64,000 nt of DNA from Spirosoma validum. Lineage in GTDB: Bacteria > Bacteroidota > Bacteroidia > Cytophagales > Spirosomataceae. Made by a program: the position numbers and the translations under genes. Below, piece after piece: positions 62,362 through 64,000 of this stretch. How positions within the stretch are numbered: position 1 is the first letter of the stretch; the number at the start of each line of letters is the position of its first letter. The DNA lies in NCBI RefSeq assembly GCF_014699035.1, contig NZ_JACXAA010000011.1:186001-250000 (forward strand). Reading direction: 5' to 3'. The notes under the pieces were generated by a model. That model was not told the DNA's origin and searched no databases. It was given only the letters and a program-made list of their open reading frames with translations.

Positions 62362-64000
62362 TTATAATCGGATGAAAAACCGTAGCGCAAAAATTACAAC
62401 AATACTGACGACCATTGCCAGAACGTAGAAGCTGATCGAACCGTTTTGTAATAGTCGTAACTGGGCTGAGCCCTGGCGTACCAGCCAGGCAACACCATTC
62501 ACTACCCCATCGACCAGCCCCTCACCGAAACTATACAAAGCATCACCTAGTCCACGAATAGGCCGAACGATGATGGTTTCGTAGAGTTCGTCTACGTAGT
62601 ATTTGTTATAGATAACCTGTTCTGGTAGCGAACGTTCGGCTTCATTAGGCGCTGGAACTGCCTGCCGGCTCACATACATTACGTAAGCAATAATCAGCGA
62701 CAGTAGCGCAACACCTGCCGAAACAGCCATCAGAATGTATTCCGTGCTGTGCTCAACGGTCGCTTCCGCAAAGGCTTCTGGATTTACTTGCCGTGACCCT
62801 TCAAACAAAGGTGCCATAAAATGACCTAACCAGCCCGAACCCGGCAGGTTAAGTCCTCCACCAATAGCCGATAGAATCGCCAACACAACCAACGGCATCG
62901 TCATCGTAGCCGGTGATTCATGCAGATGGTGACGCTGTTCTTCTGTTCCGCGGAATTCACCAAAGAAGGTCAGGAATAATAACCGGAACATGTAGAAAGA
63001 CGTCAGGCCAGAACCAATAACGCCCAATGCCCAAAGCAATTTGTTGTGCTCAAAAACATGCGCCAGAATTTCGTCCTTTGAGAAGAACCCAGCGAAAGGT
63101 GGCAACCCCGAAATAGCAATTGTACCGATCAGGAACGTAATGAACGTAATGGGCAGGGCTTTCCGTAAACCACCCATTTTTCGAATGTCCTGCTCATCAG
63201 ACATAGCGTGGATAACGCTACCAGCGCCTAGAAAGAGTAATGCTTTGAAGAACGCGTGGGTAATAACATGGAACATCCCCGCCGTGTACGCTGTAGCGCT
63301 TAACCCAAGGAACATATAGCCCAATTGCGATACGGTTGAGTAAGCCAGCACTTTCTTAATGTCGTTCTGCAACAGACCAATCGAAGCAGCCAGCAGCGCC
63401 GTAGCAATCGCAATACCACCAATAATTTCGAGTGTTAGAGGAGCCAGCGTGTATAGTACATTCGAGCGAACGACCATGTAAATACCTGCCGTTACCATTG
63501 TTGCCGCGTGAATCAGCGCCGATACAGGTGTCGGACCGGCCATCGCGTCCGGAAGCCAGGTATACAGTGGGATTTGTGCCGATTTACCCATGGCACCGAC
63601 GAATAACAATAACGTAATGGCTAAGATGGTTTTGTCGCCCATCTCCAGACTCGTCGCCTGTTTAAAAATGTCGATGTACTCGACCGTACCGAACGTATTG
63701 ATGAGCATGAATATGCCCAACAGAAAGCCTAAATCGCCAATGCGGTTCATGACGAAAGCTTTGCGGGCGGCATTATTATAACTGACGTTCTTGTTCCAGA
63801 AACCGATAAGCAGATATGAGCACAGCCCCACACCTTCCCAACCGATAAACATAATGACGTAGTTAGAACCCATCACGAGCAGCAGCATGAAAAAGATAAA
63901 CAGGTTCAGAAAAGCCATAAACTTCCCAAAACCCTCATCATGGCTCATGTAGCCAATACTATACAAATGAATCAGTGAACCAACACCCGTTACAACCAGC
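62362..64000 (-). CDS. nuoL: NADH-quinone oxidoreductase subunit L, partial (N-terminus outside window)
   Basis: About 545 C-terminal residues are visible; the frame stays open to the right edge, where it reads LVVTGVGSLIHLYSIGYM, an internal NuoL segment. A TTG at 63966 is therefore not a start. FIGWEGVGLCSYLLIGFW, PLYTWLPDAMAGPTPVSALIHAATMV and AYSTVSQLGYMFLGL mark the antiporter-like core, and the long C-terminal lateral helix region follows. It is the distal proton-pumping subunit of complex I. Confidence 0.97.
   Translation of the reverse strand, partial: LVVTGVGSLIHLYSIGYMSHDEGFGKFMAFLNLFIFFMLLLVMGSNYVIMFIGWEGVGLCSYLLIGFWNKNVSYNNAARKAFVMNRIGDLGFLLGIFMLINTFGTVEYIDIFKQATSLEMGDKTILAITLLLFVGAMGKSAQIPLYTWLPDAMAGPTPVSALIHAATMVTAGIYMVVRSNVLYTLAPLTLEIIGGIAIATALLAASIGLLQNDIKKVLAYSTVSQLGYMFLGLSATAYTAGMFHVITHAFFKALLFLGAGSVIHAMSDEQDIRKMGGLRKALPITFITFLIGTIAISGLPPFAGFFSKDEILAHVFEHNKLLWALGVIGSGLTSFYMFRLLFLTFFGEFRGTEEQRHHLHESPATMTMPLVVLAILSAIGGGLNLPGSGWLGHFMAPLFEGSRQVNPEAFAEATVEHSTEYILMAVSAGVALLSLIIAYVMYVSRQAVPAPNEAERSLPEQVIYNKYYVDELYETIIVRPIRGLGDALYSFGEGLVDGVVNGVAWLVRQGSAQLRLLQNGSISFYVLAMVVSIVVIFALRFFIRL

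Noticed and set aside
63964..63966. TTG as the start of nuoL
   Set aside because: The frame stays open to the window edge and encodes an internal NuoL segment, so the gene is cut by the window.

Overview
The window looks like chromosomal DNA of a gliding-type Bacteroidota, most probably a Cytophagales/Spirosoma-like bacterium (inference; no 16S rRNA is present). Support comes from type IX secretion genes (porU, porV), gliding genes (gldE, gldH), proteins ending in T9SS sorting tails, TAnnTTTG promoter elements in place of classical -10/-35 boxes, scarce Shine-Dalgarno sequences, an ECF-linked crtI-crtB pair, and the long Bacteroidota form of PurF. No tRNA, rRNA, CRISPR array, IS element or prophage was seen.

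Layout. (1) 1-11000: a polysaccharide/cell-surface island with four glycosyltransferases (one cut by the left edge), a polyprenyl-phosphate sugar transferase fused to a degenerate receiver, a stand-alone receiver with Glu at the phospho-Asp position, and two secreted beta-helix proteins with T9SS tails, one an internal tandem duplication. (2) 11687-13711: a secreted SASA-type esterase. (3) 13747-20145: divergent blocks gldE-ssb-mutY (minus) and HU-TPR-29 aa basic protein-RNase G (plus). (4) 20248-24048: a probable peptide/acyltransferase operon, a membrane LytTR regulator, an atypical LuxR-type regulator and an unknown protein. (5) 24113-29481: dnaG, purF, PAP2 phosphatase, gldH. (6) 29591-32865: BlaI-type repressor, BlaR1-type M56 peptidase and a truncated paralogue of the latter. 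(7) 32933-38899: ricT, purD, recQ, kdsD. (8) 39268-42500: ECF sigma factor and carotenoid genes. (9) 42597-52793: gatB, thioredoxin-like protein, proC, purB, an envelope protein, dipeptidase, plsY, M16-like protein. (10) 52886-58293: porV, porU and a SprT-like protein. (11) 58360-64000: small lipoprotein, GtrA protein, and nuoN-nuoM-nuoL with nuoL running off the right edge.

How it fits together. PorU/PorV form the surface sorting machinery that should process the three T9SS-tailed proteins here. The glycosyltransferases and sugar transferase would build a surface or exported polysaccharide, and kdsD supplies a Kdo precursor. The least explained item is the two-gene unit at 20248-21545: a 56-residue peptide with its own promoter-like sequence, 14 bases ahead of an LpxL-like acyltransferase whose C-terminus resembles a PqqD-type peptide-binding domain. 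It could be a lipidated-peptide (RiPP-like) system, but this is inference.

Many intergenic gaps hold long inverted repeats, often perfect over 19-35 bp and unrelated in sequence; a few imperfect ones share words and may be a dispersed family. A terminator-containing element of about 65 bp occurs twice, 34 kb apart.
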